Shown piece by piece: positions 9,182 through 17,720 of a stretch of DNA of 64,000 nucleotides. This stretch comes from Lentisphaerae bacterium ADurb.Bin082 (GTDB lineage Bacteria > Verrucomicrobiota > Lentisphaeria > Oligosphaerales > Oligosphaeraceae). A program made the translations under genes and the position numbers. Under the pieces are notes generated by a model. The model did no database searches, was not told the DNA's origin, and worked only from the letters and a program-made list of their open reading frames with translations. The DNA lies in the NCBI GenBank assembly GCA_002070945.1, contig MWEG01000025.1, forward strand, positions 62,001-126,000, read 5' to 3'. The stretch's first letter is position 1; every line of letters starts with the position of its first letter.

Positions 9182-10135
9182 TCACCCTTTCACTCCGCCA
9201 CGGAGAACTTTTTTGGCTTCCAGGTGGGCGTTGCACGCCTGGATGCATCCAACTGCGCCGCAGACCGACCCTGGCCTGCCGCCTTGACCATGCTCAGCGC
9301 TGCCGGTGGAAATCAAGTCAAGATACTTGATGCGCGGCGCCAGGGCAAAGCCCAGGCGATAAGCCGCATACCAGTCATAGCTGACTTTGTCGACGTCCAT
9401 GTTCATGCCTGGCAAGTCTTTGCTGACAAACGGCGAAGCCTTTGGGTTCAGACCCCAGTGGGTGACCTTGCATTTGCCGTAGTTGACGCGCCCCCAGGCG
9501 AATTCGCGGCCTTCGCAAGTCACGCTCTCGCGCTCGCCGCCCAAGGCATGGCCAGGACAGGCACGGACGCAGGCCTGGCAATGGTCGCAGAGCTGGCCGT
9601 CAAAAAGCGGATCCTGCTCCAGCTCCGCGTCGGTCAGGATAATCTCAAAGCGTTGCCGCGGACCGAATTCCGGGGTGAGGAACACCTTGGACCAGCCCGG
9701 CTCTCCCAGGCCGGCCAAGGCGGCTGCCACCCGCATGTGCAAGGTCACGCAAGGCGGCAGCTTGCCCTTGGCCAGGGGTTCCCGAGCCGGCGGCGCCTCG
9801 TCCAGCAGCGTATGGCTGCCCGGCGAATGTACGCCTTCGTAGCCATGTTCCTCAAGCAGGCTGTTGATGGCCTCGCCAGCGCGACCCAGGGACGTGTACA
9901 ACCCGGTGCCATAGCCATAAATCCAGTACGTTGACCAGTCCGTGCCCTCCTGGATGCCTTTGTAGCAGCCTTTCAAAATTCGATTTGCGAAGACGATGAC
10001 CGACTTCGCTTCCGGAAACAGCGTCAGCGGGTGCATTTCCTTGGGGGCGTCCTGGAAGCGTTCCACGCTGGCGATCCCGCAGAGGTCAGCGCCTGCGGCA
10101 ATGGCGCAATCTTTGATCATTTTAGCAGTAAGCAT
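9182..10135 (-). CDS. QueG-like iron-sulfur protein, paralogue 2
   Basis: The 317-residue middle member of the array shares AAGADLCGIASVERF, FPEAKSVIVFANRIL, AAALAGLGEPGWSKVFLTP and FGPRQRFEIIL with its neighbours. Its ferredoxin motif is complete: CDHCQACVRACPGHAL, at about residues 193-208. A second cysteine group near the C-terminus (CGAVGCIQACNAHLE) could bind another cluster or metal. An extra segment of about 50 residues between the two groups (SFVSKDLPGMNMDV type) is absent from the other two. It is preceded by the third paralogue with a 3-base gap, so the three are almost certainly co-transcribed and may act together or on related substrates. Confidence 0.7.
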   Translation of the reverse strand: MLTAKMIKDCAIAAGADLCGIASVERFQDAPKEMHPLTLFPEAKSVIVFANRILKGCYKGIQEGTDWSTYWIYGYGTGLYTSLGRAGEAINSLLEEHGYEGVHSPGSHTLLDEAPPAREPLAKGKLPPCVTLHMRVAAALAGLGEPGWSKVFLTPEFGPRQRFEIILTDAELEQDPLFDGQLCDHCQACVRACPGHALGGERESVTCEGREFAWGRVNYGKCKVTHWGLNPKASPFVSKDLPGMNMDVDKVSYDWYAAYRLGFALAPRIKYLDLISTGSAEHGQGGRPGSVCGAVGCIQACNAHLEAKKVLRGGVKG

Positions 10136-10138
10136 GCG

Positions 10139-11032
10139 TCAATCCTCCTTGGGCTGGTCAGGTCGGAATCCCCAGGGCGGGCGAATCCGGAACGGTATTT
10201 TATAGCCAGTGGCATGCGTTTTCTCAAAATGCGCGATGCAGGCCCGGCCGCAGGCCGCAGCCAGCCGGTTCGGAAGGCTGCCGCCAACAAAACGGCTGGC
10301 CGCTTCCCCCTTGACTTGGTTGTTTTCAATCTCAAAATGCAATTCTTCCGCCCCGGCGAAATACTTGGCATCGCCGGCAACGCCGTTCGGGCACGCCTGG
10401 CAAGCCAAGGCATTGACGCCGCCGACCGGGAATTGCCGGCCGTGCCAGGCCAGAACCTTGGCAGGACCAGGGCTGATGGCCTGCAACGGGCAGGCACGCA
10501 CACACTCCTGGCACTGGTCGCAAATCGGCGCCTGGCCAGCCGGCCGCCCCGGCCCAGGCTCAATCGGCATGTCAGTCACCAGCAATCCCAAAGCCTGGCG
10601 AATGCCGAATTGCTCGGTCATGAACATGCCATGATAACCGATCTCGCCCAGCCCAGCCGCAACCGCCGCGTATTCGACGGAAATGCGGAAGCCATTCGGC
10701 CGGCATTGGCCAGGCCGGACTGGCTCACGTGGCATACGCGGCGCATCAGCCGGCGTGAACGGCACACATTCATACCCCAGGCGCTCAATGGCACGGACAA
10801 CGCCATCCATGCCCGTCAACCAGCGCCCCGCCACCGACCACAGCGACCCCTCCTCCATCGACCGAAACACCCCGCGCCGGATTCGACGGCCAAGGACAAC
10901 GACGGATTGCGCGTCCGGAAACAAGCTGAGCGGACTCTCGCCCGGCGACAACCCGGCAAAAGCGCTCGGCGGCGCCACCCCGACCAGGTCATGCCCGGCC
11001 AGAGCCTTGAACTCAACATACGGCATCTTCAT
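10139..11032 (-). CDS. QueG-like iron-sulfur protein, paralogue 3 (first gene of the array)
   Basis: The 297-residue product is counted from the ATG at 11032 because GGAG and CAGG lie just upstream of it; an earlier ATG at 11053 lacks a site. It shares the family pattern: GHDLVGVAPP, FPDAQSVVVLGRRI, AAGLGEIGYHGMFMTEQFG. It has a full ferredoxin motif, CDQCQECVRACPLQAI, and a later C-x2-C pair (ACQACPNG) plus CGRACIAHFE. It heads the operon. Divergent promoter elements for this operon and the pilus operon sit in the AT-rich gap to the right. The three paralogues have diverged enough to suggest different substrates rather than a recent duplication. Confidence 0.7.
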   Translation of the reverse strand: MKMPYVEFKALAGHDLVGVAPPSAFAGLSPGESPLSLFPDAQSVVVLGRRIRRGVFRSMEEGSLWSVAGRWLTGMDGVVRAIERLGYECVPFTPADAPRMPREPVRPGQCRPNGFRISVEYAAVAAGLGEIGYHGMFMTEQFGIRQALGLLVTDMPIEPGPGRPAGQAPICDQCQECVRACPLQAISPGPAKVLAWHGRQFPVGGVNALACQACPNGVAGDAKYFAGAEELHFEIENNQVKGEAASRFVGGSLPNRLAAACGRACIAHFEKTHATGYKIPFRIRPPWGFRPDQPKED

Positions 11033-11383
11033 ACCTGCTCTCCTGCAAAACATGCTCTTACTTTCAACTGGAAAAACAACACCGCGTCCCTGGCTTCAAC
11101 TAAATTATAATCCCAAAAAAGCAAAAAAAAATTGCATTTCCCTCCTATTGTATTGTATAATATTACCAAACTCATCAGCGCAATCAAGGTTTTCGGCCGC
11201 CAGGCGGCCTTCCCCGCCCCCGAACAAAGCGGGCGGTTCGGGTCGCCCCGCCTTGGCGTGACGAACGCCGCAACGCCGGATAATCTGACGGATGAATTTG
11301 ACAGGCGTTATTTCGTGCGGTATTTTGAACTGAATTGAGTGTCACCCAATTTTGTCCACCACACCATTCACTGGGTTTTTATC
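11033..11383. other. Divergent intergenic region between Fe-S array and pilus operon
   Basis: These 351 bases hold no gene. The left half is AT-rich and contains promoter-like sequences in both directions. On the minus strand TATAAT is the complement of 11104-11109. On the plus strand see the promoter at 11132-11161. The right half is GC-rich, with GGCCGCCAGGCGGCC, a short palindrome-like stretch near 11198-11212. Confidence 0.5.
11132..11161 (+). promoter_or_regulatory. Probable sigma70 promoter of the pilus motor operon
   Basis: TTGCAT at 11132-11137 and a perfect TATAAT at 11156-11161 are 18 bases apart, in an AT-rich island between divergent operons. This would give a leader of roughly 210 bases before the first pilB-like gene. 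Confidence 0.5.
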
Positions 11384-13117
11384 GTGATAGAAGCAGATGA
11401 TTTCGTCGTCGAACTCCTTTTGTCTCATGGCCTGGTCTCTGACGAGCAAGTCGAGCAGGCCCGGGAAAAGGCTGCCCAGGAACGCGGCGCCGGCTCTTCA
11501 GCCAGCGCCCTGGACGGACTTTACATCATCAAGGCCATTGACGAAAAGGAAGTGGTGCAAGTCCTCGCCTCCGAGTATGGCATGGACACGTATGACTTTG
11601 ACAGCGCCGAAAAAAAGGTCCCCCAGGAAGTCGTTGACATCCTCCCTGCTGACGTTGCCCGGCGCTACCGCATGATGCCAGTGTCCATCACCGGCGGTAT
11701 CCTGAAGATGGCCACGTCCGACCCGGCTGACCTCGAATCGCTGGACTCCATCCGGTTTCTCCTGAAAATGGACGTTGAGGGCGTAGTCGCCCCCAAGCGC
11801 CAAATCGAGCAAGCCCTCAACTACTATTACGGGAGCGGCGACAGCGTCGAGGACTTCATCAATGAAATCACCGAAACCACCGGCGACCTCACTGTCGGCT
11901 CCACCACAGACGTCACCACTGAAACCAGCGGCACCGAACAGGAAGACGACGCCGCCCCCATCATCCGGCTCGTCTCCCTCCTCATCCTCGAAGCTTTCCG
12001 CACCCGCGCTTCTGACATCCACCTCGAACCTCTGGAAAAACGCTTTCGCCTCCGCTACCGGATTGACGGCGTTCTCAATGAAATCGAGAATCCACCCAAG
12101 TACCTCCAGAACCTGATCATCTCCCGCCTCAAGCTGATGGCCGGCATGGACCTTTCCGAACACCGCATCCCCCAGGACGGGCGCATCCGCTTTTCCGCCA
12201 TGGGCCGCGAACTGGACTTGCGCGTCTCTGACATTCCGACTACTCACGGCGAATCCATCGTCATGCGTATCTTGGACAAGAGCGGCGTCATGCTCGGAAT
12301 CTCGGAACTGGGGTTCTTCCCTGACGACCAGGACACCATCAACCGCATCATCAACTTCCCTGACGGCATTTTCCTGGTCACCGGCCCGACCGGCTCCGGC
12401 AAAACGACCTCGCTGTACTCGTTCCTGCACGCCCTCAACCAGCCGACCCGGAAAATCATCACTGCCGAAGACCCGGTCGAGTACGAGCTGTCCGGCATCA
12501 ACCAAGTCCAGATCAACGCGGAAATCAATTTGACCTTTGCCAACGCCCTGCGCGCCATGCTGCGCCAAGCCCCGAACATCATCATGGTCGGCGAAATCCG
12601 CGACCAGGAGACCGGCGAAATCGCCATCAACGCCGCCTTGACCGGCCACTTGGTCTTCAGCACCCTCCACACCAACGACGCCCCCTCCGCCATCACCCGC
12701 TTGATCGACATGGGCGTCAAGCCCTTCCTAGTCGCTTCCTCGGTCCGCGCCATCATGGCCCAACGCCTCGTGCGCCGGCTCTGCAAATACTGCCACGAGC
12801 CGCATGAGGTCAGCGAACTCGAACTCGACCAGCTTGACGTCTCCCGCGAATCGCTCGGCGACATGACTTTCATGATGGGCCGCGGCTGCGGAGAATGCAA
12901 CAAAGGCTATCGCGGCCGCATAGGCATCTACGAAATCTTCATTTTGGACGAAACTATTCAACACCTCATCTACCAGCAGGCCGACGCCAGCGCCATCCGT
13001 AGGCGAGCCCTGGAAATGGGCATGCGCTCGCTCCGCCAGGACGGCCTGCGCAAAGCCGCCGCCGGCATCACCACCATCCAGGAAGTCATCCGCCTGACCG
13101 TCGGCGACGAAAGCTGA
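11384..13117 (+). CDS. PilB/GspE-type extension ATPase, copy 1
   Basis: This assembly ATPase (about 577 residues) powers pilus or pseudopilus extension at the inner membrane. It has an N-terminal MshEN-type domain (VELLLSHGLVSDEQVEQA), then the T2SSE ATPase. The ATPase includes [37 protein letters not shown] (Walker A, about residue 336), the Asp box AEDPVEY, MVGEIRD (Walker B) and the His box [12 protein letters not shown] four-cysteine zinc knuckle, CKYC plus CGECNKG, follows. The start is uncertain. GTG at 11384 places the MshEN domain at the N-terminus but lacks a clear ribosome binding site; the frame is open to another GTG at 11339. It is the first gene of a four-gene operon. Confidence 0.85.
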   Translation: MIEADDFVVELLLSHGLVSDEQVEQAREKAAQERGAGSSASALDGLYIIKAIDEKEVVQVLASEYGMDTYDFDSAEKKVPQEVVDILPADVARRYRMMPVSITGGILKMATSDPADLESLDSIRFLLKMDVEGVVAPKRQIEQALNYYYGSGDSVEDFINEITETTGDLTVGSTTDVTTETSGTEQEDDAAPIIRLVSLLILEAFRTRASDIHLEPLEKRFRLRYRIDGVLNEIENPPKYLQNLIISRLKLMAGMDLSEHRIPQDGRIRFSAMGRELDLRVSDIPTTHGESIVMRILDKSGVMLGISELGFFPDDQDTINRIINFPDGIFLVTGPTGSGKTTSLYSFLHALNQPTRKIITAEDPVEYELSGINQVQINAEINLTFANALRAMLRQAPNIIMVGEIRDQETGEIAINAALTGHLVFSTLHTNDAPSAITRLIDMGVKPFLVASSVRAIMAQRLVRRLCKYCHEPHEVSELELDQLDVSRESLGDMTFMMGRGCGECNKGYRGRIGIYEIFILDETIQHLIYQQADASAIRRRALEMGMRSLRQDGLRKAAAGITTIQEVIRLTVGDES

Positions 13118-13162
13118 TCCCCCGCCTTACCCTAACCACCCTAACCTCACAGGAGATTCGCT

Positions 13163-14881
13163 ATGGCAGCAGTAGATATTGACACCGAAGTCAGCGCCAT
13201 CTGGCACCTCCTCCTTGACGCAGGCATCGCTACCGAGGAACAGCTGGAAGAAGCGTACGACGAAAGCCAGAAGATGAGCCGGCCGTTCGTCACCCTCCTC
13301 TACAACTACCAGATCACGAACGAGGATGAGCTGCTCAAGCTGATTGCGGACAGCCTCGGGACCGAAGTCTACTCCTTTCACAAGAATCCGGAGAAAGAGC
13401 TCATTGACGATCACCTCCTGAGCCAGGTTCCGAATGACACCGCCCGCTTCTACGGCATCATCCCGGCCCGCGAGGACGGCGAGACCCTCTGGCTCGTCGC
13501 CAGGGACCCGCTCAGCCCCCAGCTGACCGACGAGCTGCCCTTCATCCTCGAGCGCGACTGCCGCATCCTAGTCGGCTACCCGAAGGAAATCGAGGAAATG
13601 CTCGACACCTACTATCCCGAAAAGAACAGCACGGTCAAAGAGGTACTCAGCGAATTGGAGAAGGAGCGCGGCGGCCTTGACATTGACACCCAGGACGCCC
13701 AAGCCATGGAAAGGGCTGCCAACGAGGCCCCCATCGTCCGTTTCGTCAACATCATCCTGCAACAGGCCATCCGGGACAAGGCCAGCGACATTCACTTCGA
13801 GCCGTTTGCCGACGAATTCCGCATCCGCTACCGCATTGACGGCGCGCTCTTTGAGATGGCGCCGCCGCCTAAGCACTTGGCAGTGCCGGTCATCAGCCGC
13901 ATCAAGGTCATGAGCGGCCTCAACATCGCCGAGCGGCGCGTTCCCCAGGACGGCCGCATCGAGCTTCGCATCAACCGCAAGCCGATTGACTTGCGCGTGT
14001 CCACGCTGCCGACGCGCTACGGCGAAAGCGTCGTCCTCCGCGTCCTTGACCGCAGCGTCGTCAACCTCAGCCTGGACAACCTCGGCATGTCGCCGCAAGT
14101 CATCCATGACATGCGCGCCCTCATCGCCCGCCCCAACGGCATCTTCATCGTCACCGGCCCAACCGGCTCCGGCAAGACCACGACGCTGTACTCGGGCCTG
14201 AAGGAAATCAACGTCATCGAAGACAAGCTCCTCACCGCCGAAGACCCAGTCGAGTATGACATCGAGGGCATCATGCAAGTCCCGGTGCGGGAAGCGGTCG
14301 GCATGACCTTCGCAGCCGCGCTGCGCTCCTTCCTGCGCCAGGATCCGGACCGCATCATGGTCGGCGAAATCCGCGACTTGGAGACCGCCGGCATGGCCAT
14401 CCAGGCTTCGCTGACCGGGCACTTGGTGCTCACCACGCTGCACACCAACGACGCCGCCGGCGCCGTGACCCGCCTGATCGACATGGGCATCGAGCCGTTC
14501 CTGATCAGCTCGACCCTCGTCGGCGTCCTGGCCCAACGCCTCATTCGACGCTGCTGCACCAAATGCAAGGAAGCGTACAACCCTGATGACCACGAACTGG
14601 CTCTCATCGGCCTGACCCGGGAGCAGCTGGGAGGCAAGAACCTATACCGCGGGCGCGGCTGCGAGACTTGCAACAACACCGGCTACAAGGGGCGCGTCGG
14701 CATCTTCGAGCTTCTCCGAATCACCGGCGCCGTCCAGGCCCTTATCAACCAACGCCAGCCGACCCAGATCATCAAGGACAAAGCCATCGAGGAAGGCATG
14801 GTCACCATGCGCCAGGACGGCATCAGCCAAATCCTCCAAGGCATCACTACTACCACCGAAGTGCTGCAATACACTGTCTAA
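13163..14881 (+). CDS. PilB/GspE-type extension ATPase, copy 2
   Basis: This second complete assembly ATPase (572 residues) follows the first by 45 bases, with AGGAG before its ATG. Motifs in order: an MshEN-type N-terminus ([17 protein letters not shown]), [35 protein letters not shown] (about residue 331), [23 protein letters not shown] and [13 protein letters not shown]. Two CxxC groups ([12 protein letters not shown]) form the zinc site. All catalytic motifs are intact in both copies, so neither is degenerate. Their modest similarity outside the motifs suggests an old duplication, or one ATPase for pili and one for type II-like secretion. It sits directly before pilT. Confidence 0.9.
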   Translation: MAAVDIDTEVSAIWHLLLDAGIATEEQLEEAYDESQKMSRPFVTLLYNYQITNEDELLKLIADSLGTEVYSFHKNPEKELIDDHLLSQVPNDTARFYGIIPAREDGETLWLVARDPLSPQLTDELPFILERDCRILVGYPKEIEEMLDTYYPEKNSTVKEVLSELEKERGGLDIDTQDAQAMERAANEAPIVRFVNIILQQAIRDKASDIHFEPFADEFRIRYRIDGALFEMAPPPKHLAVPVISRIKVMSGLNIAERRVPQDGRIELRINRKPIDLRVSTLPTRYGESVVLRVLDRSVVNLSLDNLGMSPQVIHDMRALIARPNGIFIVTGPTGSGKTTTLYSGLKEINVIEDKLLTAEDPVEYDIEGIMQVPVREAVGMTFAAALRSFLRQDPDRIMVGEIRDLETAGMAIQASLTGHLVLTTLHTNDAAGAVTRLIDMGIEPFLISSTLVGVLAQRLIRRCCTKCKEAYNPDDHELALIGLTREQLGGKNLYRGRGCETCNNTGYKGRVGIFELLRITGAVQALINQRQPTQIIKDKAIEEGMVTMRQDGISQILQGITTTTEVLQYTV

Positions 14882-14940
14882 GCCACCAGCCAGCTGCTTT
14901 TCGCAATTCATCTTTCAACTCGTTTGTCAGGAGACACCTT

Positions 14941-16029
14941 ATGCCCCGCTTTGAAATGGGAGACCTTCTGGACCTGGTCCTGGAAGAAGGCGCCAGCGAC
15001 CTCCACATCCCCTGCTATTCTCCGCCAGTCCTGCGCATGCATGGCGAAATGACCCCGCTTGACACCGAACCGCTCGGCCCGGAAGACACCGAATACCTGA
15101 TGAAATCCATCACTTCCGAGGCCAACCAGCAGAAACTGCAGCAGGACGGCGGCGTCGACTTTGGCTTTGCCTTCGGCGACAAGGCGCGTTTCCGCGTCAG
15201 CGTCTTCAAGGCCAAAGGCAACATCGGCATGGTCTTGCGTACCATCCCCAACGGCCTGCTCTCCATGGAGCAGATCGGCCTGCCTCCCTCAACTAAAGAC
15301 ATCCTCTTCAAGCCCCGCGGACTGGTCCTGGTGACCGGCCCGACCGGCTCCGGCAAATCCACCACCCTGGCCTCCATGATTGACGTCATCAACCGAGAGA
15401 GGTCCGACCACATCATCACTATCGAAGACCCGATCGAGTTCTACCATGGCCACAAGCGCAGCGTGGTGACGCAGCGCGAAGTCCACAACGACGTGCCTTC
15501 CTTTGCGGAAGCCATCCGCCGAGCCCTGCGCCAAGACCCTGACATCATCTTAGTCGGCGAAATGCGCGACTTGGAGACCATCGGCGCCGCCATCACCGCC
15601 GCTGAAACAGGACACTTGGTCTTCGGCACGTTGCACACTACCGGCGCTGCCGAGACCATCGACCGTATCGTCGACTCCTTCCCCACCACCGCGCAGGCGC
15701 AAATCCGCACCCAGCTCGGCGCCAGCCTGGTCTGCGTCATCTCCCAGGTTCTTCTCAAGCGCATTGACAAAAAGGGCCGCATCGCGGCTTTTGAAATCAT
15801 GATCAACACCCCGTCCATCGCCGCCTTGATCCGAGACGGCAAGACGTTCCGCATCACCTCTGACATCCAGACCGGTGCGAAATACGGCATGAACACCTTG
15901 GATGCCCACCTGATGCAGCTCTACAACGATGGCAAAATCGCCTACGGCGACCTGATCACCAAGGCCAAGGACCCGGAAGGAGTCATCCAACGCCTCCAGA
16001 TGGAAATGCAGCTGAAGGCCAAGCAATAA
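14941..16029 (+). CDS. pilT: Twitching motility retraction ATPase PilT
   Basis: The 362-residue hexameric ATPase depolymerises type IV pili. The start at 14941 follows AGGAG at about 14929; an upstream open frame overlapping the previous gene is not coding. Features: [16 protein letters not shown] at the N-terminus, [10 protein letters not shown] (Walker A, about residue 133), IEDPIEFYH (Asp box), [12 protein letters not shown] (Walker B) and the His box [11 protein letters not shown], all at PilT-like spacing. The PilT signature [11 protein letters not shown] is also present. There is no zinc knuckle, which separates it from PilB. Having PilT between PilB and PilC indicates a true retractile type IV pilus rather than only a type II secretion pseudopilus. 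Confidence 0.93.
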   Translation: MPRFEMGDLLDLVLEEGASDLHIPCYSPPVLRMHGEMTPLDTEPLGPEDTEYLMKSITSEANQQKLQQDGGVDFGFAFGDKARFRVSVFKAKGNIGMVLRTIPNGLLSMEQIGLPPSTKDILFKPRGLVLVTGPTGSGKSTTLASMIDVINRERSDHIITIEDPIEFYHGHKRSVVTQREVHNDVPSFAEAIRRALRQDPDIILVGEMRDLETIGAAITAAETGHLVFGTLHTTGAAETIDRIVDSFPTTAQAQIRTQLGASLVCVISQVLLKRIDKKGRIAAFEIMINTPSIAALIRDGKTFRITSDIQTGAKYGMNTLDAHLMQLYNDGKIAYGDLITKAKDPEGVIQRLQMEMQLKAKQ

Positions 16030-16087
16030 CCCCCCGCGAACCAAACCATCCCGACGCTTCACGACACCTTAATCCAAGGAGCATGCC

Positions 16088-17350
16088 ATGGCACGATTCC
16101 AATACACCGCAATGGACAGCAACGGCAAAGAGCGCAAAGGCTCCGTCGAAGCTGAGAACGAACAGGAAGCAACCCAGCAACTGAAGCAGATGGGCCTGTT
16201 CCCGACCAGCCTGGTCGCTGGCAAGAGCGCCGCCAGCACCAAGGGCGCGGGCAAGGCCGGAGGCGCCAAAACCGGCGCCGGCTTCAGGCTCGGCGCACCG
16301 AAAATCCCCCGCAAAGACCTCACCACCACTACCCGCCAGCTCGCCACCCTGCTGGAGGCCGGACTGCCCCTGGTGCGAGCGCTGCGGACGCTGGAGCGCC
16401 AGGCAAAAGGCAACAAGCCAGCCCTTCACAAGGTTCTAGGCGACCTGGCCACCCAGGTCGAAAGCGGCGCCACCTTCTCCGAAGCCCTGGCCGCCCACCC
16501 GAGATCGTTCAACAAGCTTTACGTCAGCATGGTGCGCGCCGGCGAGGCTTCCGGCGCCATGGAAGTCGTCCTCGTCCGCCTCGCCGAATTCATGGAAAAG
16601 GCCCAGCGCATCGCCGGCAAAGTCAAGTCCGCCATGATGTACCCGATCTCCGTGCTGGTCATCGCAGGCGGAATCACCGCTGGCCTGATGATCTTCATCG
16701 TGCCGAAATTCGCCAAGATGTTCGACGAGATGCTCCCCGGCGAACCGATGCCGGCCATCACCCAGTTCGTCGTCAACGCCAGCAACGCCCTGGCCAACCA
16801 CGCCCTAGTCGTGCTGGGCGGCCTGGCCGTCTTTGTCGTCGTCTTCAAATTGATTTTAAAGACCAAGCCGGGTGCTTTAGCCTTCGACACCTTAGCCATA
16901 AAATGCCCGCCCTTCAACGCCCTGGTCGTGCGTAATGCCTCGGCCCGGTTCTGTCGAACACTGGGGACGCTCATGTCCTCTGGCGTGGCTGTGCTCCAGG
17001 CACTGCAAATCGTCAAGGACACCTCTGGCAACGAGCTGGTCTCCCGCGCCATCCAGGACGTCCACGACGCGGTGAAGGAAGGCGAAGGCATGACCAAGCC
17101 GCTGGAGCAATCGCGCGTCTTCCCGCTCATGCTCTGCAGTATGGTCGAGGTCGGCGAGGAGACCGGCGCTTTGCCAGACATGCTGAACCGCGTGGCCGGC
17201 GTCTACGAAGAGGAAGTCGACCGCGCTGTCGAAGGACTGACCGCCATGATCGAACCGCTCATGATCTGCTTCCTCGCCGTCGTTGTCGGCGGCATCGTCA
17301 TCGCCATGTTCGCGCCTATGGTCAAAATGATCGACAAACTCGGCGGCTAA
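16088..17350 (+). CDS. pilC: PilC/GspF-type inner membrane platform protein
   Basis: The 420-residue polytopic membrane protein links the cytoplasmic ATPases to pilin addition. It begins MARFQYTAMDSNGKERKGSV, typical of PilC. It carries two T2SSF domains of about 120 residues (LTTTTRQLATLLEAGLPLVR near residue 78; RNASARFCRTLGTLMSSG near residue 281), each ending in hydrophobic segments (around 190-220, 235-260 and 385-405). AAGGAGC precedes the ATG. It is the last gene of the operon; no pilin, prepilin peptidase, PilM-N-O-P or secretin gene is nearby, so the rest of the apparatus must be elsewhere. Downstream lies the promoter and gene of tRNA-Pro. Confidence 0.92.
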   Translation: MARFQYTAMDSNGKERKGSVEAENEQEATQQLKQMGLFPTSLVAGKSAASTKGAGKAGGAKTGAGFRLGAPKIPRKDLTTTTRQLATLLEAGLPLVRALRTLERQAKGNKPALHKVLGDLATQVESGATFSEALAAHPRSFNKLYVSMVRAGEASGAMEVVLVRLAEFMEKAQRIAGKVKSAMMYPISVLVIAGGITAGLMIFIVPKFAKMFDEMLPGEPMPAITQFVVNASNALANHALVVLGGLAVFVVVFKLILKTKPGALAFDTLAIKCPPFNALVVRNASARFCRTLGTLMSSGVAVLQALQIVKDTSGNELVSRAIQDVHDAVKEGEGMTKPLEQSRVFPLMLCSMVEVGEETGALPDMLNRVAGVYEEEVDRAVEGLTAMIEPLMICFLAVVVGGIVIAMFAPMVKMIDKLGG

Positions 17351-17434
17351 AGAAGACCGCCGGGCAAAGCCGCATCCAGTGTAAACAACCCAATTTTTTG
17401 CAGTTGCATTCAAGAAAAAAAACGGAACAGATGG

Positions 17435-17462
17435 TTGCCGAAGTGAAATAACAGGATATAGT
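17435..17462 (+). promoter_or_regulatory. Possible promoter of tRNA-Pro
   Basis: TTGCCG at 17435-17440 and TATAGT at 17457-17462 are separated by 16 bases, about 50 bases before the tRNA. Consensus match only. Confidence 0.35.
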
Positions 17463-17515
17463 ATATGCCGTTTGCTGGCCATCGGCGATTTGCGCCAGGT
17501 CGGTGACGGCATGAT

Positions 17516-17593
<78 letters not shown>

Positions 17594-17625
17594 CTAACCA
17601 ACAGTATCCTGCCTTTCAACGACGA

Positions 17626-17666
17626 CGCCCACCTGTTCCCCTCAGCAACAGGTCGGCGTTTTTTTT
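17626..17666 (+). terminator. Intrinsic terminator after tRNA-Pro
   Basis: A stem of 12 bases with one mismatch (CGCCCACCTGTT with AACAGGTCGGCG) is followed immediately by a run of eight T residues. It should end tRNA transcription and insulate the TPR operon downstream. Confidence 0.85.
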
Positions 17667-17720
17667 ATCCTAACGGATGCGGGCGTTGTCCGCCGAAACT
17701 ATAAAGTCAGGAAAAACACG

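Noticed and set aside
14668-14940. N-terminal extension of PilT
   Set aside because: The open frame overlaps the second PilB gene and encodes a low-complexity His- and Arg-rich stretch. The ATG at 14941 has AGGAG and begins the normal PilT N-terminus.
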